Assembly (NCBI GenBank): GCA_905221605.1
Contig: CAJNDS010002346.1
Span: 1,079,240 to 1,143,239, forward strand
Length of the DNA stretch: 64,000 nucleotides
Direction: 5' to 3'
From: Symbiodinium natans
Taxonomy: Eukaryota > Sar > Dinophyceae > Suessiales > Symbiodiniaceae
The translations under genes were made by a program, and so were the position numbers. Shown here in pieces: positions 63,172 through 64,000 of this stretch. Under the pieces are notes generated by a model. It was given only the letters and a program-made list of their open reading frames with translations. It did not search any database and had not been told where the DNA came from. The first letter of the stretch is position 1, and each line of letters opens with the position of its first letter.

Positions 63172-64000
63172 GCCTGGAAGGGTTTAGGGTTTAGGGTTTA
63201 GGGTTTAGGGTTTATAGGGTTTAGGGTTTAAAGGGTTTAGGGTTTAAGCCAAGCCGAGCCACACCTTTGAAAAAACAGGCCCGAGCCACACTTGTCAAAA
63301 GCAAGAACCCTCCGCCGATCCCCCCCCGCCGCCCCCAACGCTAAACCCTTAATGTGAAACCCGAACCTTAAACCTTTAAAGAACGTGGGCCCTAAACCCT
63401 AAAATCTAAGCCCTGCAAAGCCTGAGTCAAGATGGGAAGTCCAAAAAGCCCCTAAGTGCCATCCTTAACCCTGCGCGCTCAACCCCACGAAGCCTTCATA
63501 AAGCCCAGCACAAGGGGCTCGGCCTCCTTTCCCGAATAGCAGTGAGGAGGGTGCCGGTGGAAGAAGTTGATCTGTGACCCTAAACCCGAAACCCTAAACC
63601 ACCCTAAACCCTAAACCCTAAACCCCTGGAAGAGGCGACCGAAATCGTTGCAAGAGAATTCGCGAAGCGCACGCATTGGCCGAAACCTTTGCGGAAGCCC
63701 GGGTTGCCTCATCGGAATCGTTTCGGGGGTCTTCCCCTAAGATTTCCATGCGCCCATATAGTATATACTTTTGGCCCTAAAGCTGCTTTACAGGAACGCC
63801 GTTTAAGGCACAAGTATATACCCTCAAACCCTAAACCCTAAACCCCAAACCCTAAGGAAGGCTTTATTTTTAAGGCACAGGTATGTACCATAGGTACATG
63901 GACCCTGTGGGATCTCCATCAACAGCCAGCGGGATGGCTCGTCGCGTCTTGGTGTCGCGTCTTTTCGCCGTGCCTGTGTGTCGGTTTAGGGTTTAGGGTT
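63172..64000. other. right end of window, no exon recognised
   Basis: TTTAGGG at 63180-63245, CCCTAAA fragments, and islands without a convincing frame. The next DM10-3 exons expected in gene B (EYFKLE, DFFVG) are not seen and should lie beyond the window. Confidence 0.6.

Larger units (their letters stand above)
1..64000. repeat. window-wide interspersed telomere-type repeats
   Basis: Tracts of CCCTAAA or TTTAGGG, from two to more than twenty units, recur through the whole window in both orientations except inside 15.4-26 kb and the retroelement. Variants include CCCCAAA, CCCTAAG, CCCTGAA, CCCTAAC and TTTATAGGG. Between tracts lie unique islands of roughly 50-200 bases, many of which are exons. 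The heptamer is the plant/dinoflagellate-type telomere unit; its spread in alternating orientation inside genes shows that these are interstitial copies and not a chromosome end. Only some of the longer tracts are listed separately. Confidence 0.97.

Overview
Kind of organism. The window is nuclear DNA of a protist, most probably a dinoflagellate close to the Suessiales/Symbiodiniaceae. Three things point there: (TTTAGGG)n/(CCCTAAA)n telomere-type repeats; introns that begin with GC or GA as often as GT and almost always end AG with the next exon starting in G; and short exons of a flagellar axoneme gene family (DM10/EFHC-Rib72). No rRNA, tRNA, prokaryotic operon or CRISPR array was seen. The species cannot be named from the sequence.

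Main result. The short unique islands between the telomere-type tracts look like junk, but many are exons. Read in order with AG|G acceptors and GT/GC/GA donors, they join in phase into recognisable proteins. Gene A (from before position 1 to about 8.6 kb, possibly to 27.57 kb) encodes a DM10 domain. Gene B (about 33.5 kb to beyond 63.2 kb) encodes three DM10 units and is a paralogue of gene A. Gene B introns appear to hold other same-strand genes: a papain-like (C1) peptidase at 53.0-54.2 kb and a PDZ-domain gene at 58.7-61.8 kb. Exon joins are inferred from sequence and homology only; no transcript was available.

Layout. 1-15 kb: gene A exons and candidate downstream exons. 15.1-26.1 kb: an anomalous block bounded by inverted copies of a short element, containing purine-rich tandem and inverted duplications of about 1.35 and 2.25 kb, then an ATTAAAATT minisatellite that inverts at its middle. 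26.1-28.1 kb: mostly repeats plus one candidate terminal exon. 28.16-33.04 kb: a nearly intact non-LTR retroelement inserted in telomere-type repeats, with RNase H placed before the reverse transcriptase and no endonuclease recognised. 33.5-64 kb: gene B with nested genes, MITE-like inverted repeats, simple repeats and homopolymers.

How it fits together. Telomere-type tracts appear to be inserted sequence: they interrupt MITE copies, two are flanked by direct repeats (one inside coding sequence), and TTTAGGG often follows donors while CCCTAAA often precedes acceptors. Most intron positions differ between the two DM10 paralogues. The simplest reading is recent intron gain by elements rich in telomere repeats and by MITE-like introners; this is inference and can be tested with RNA data.
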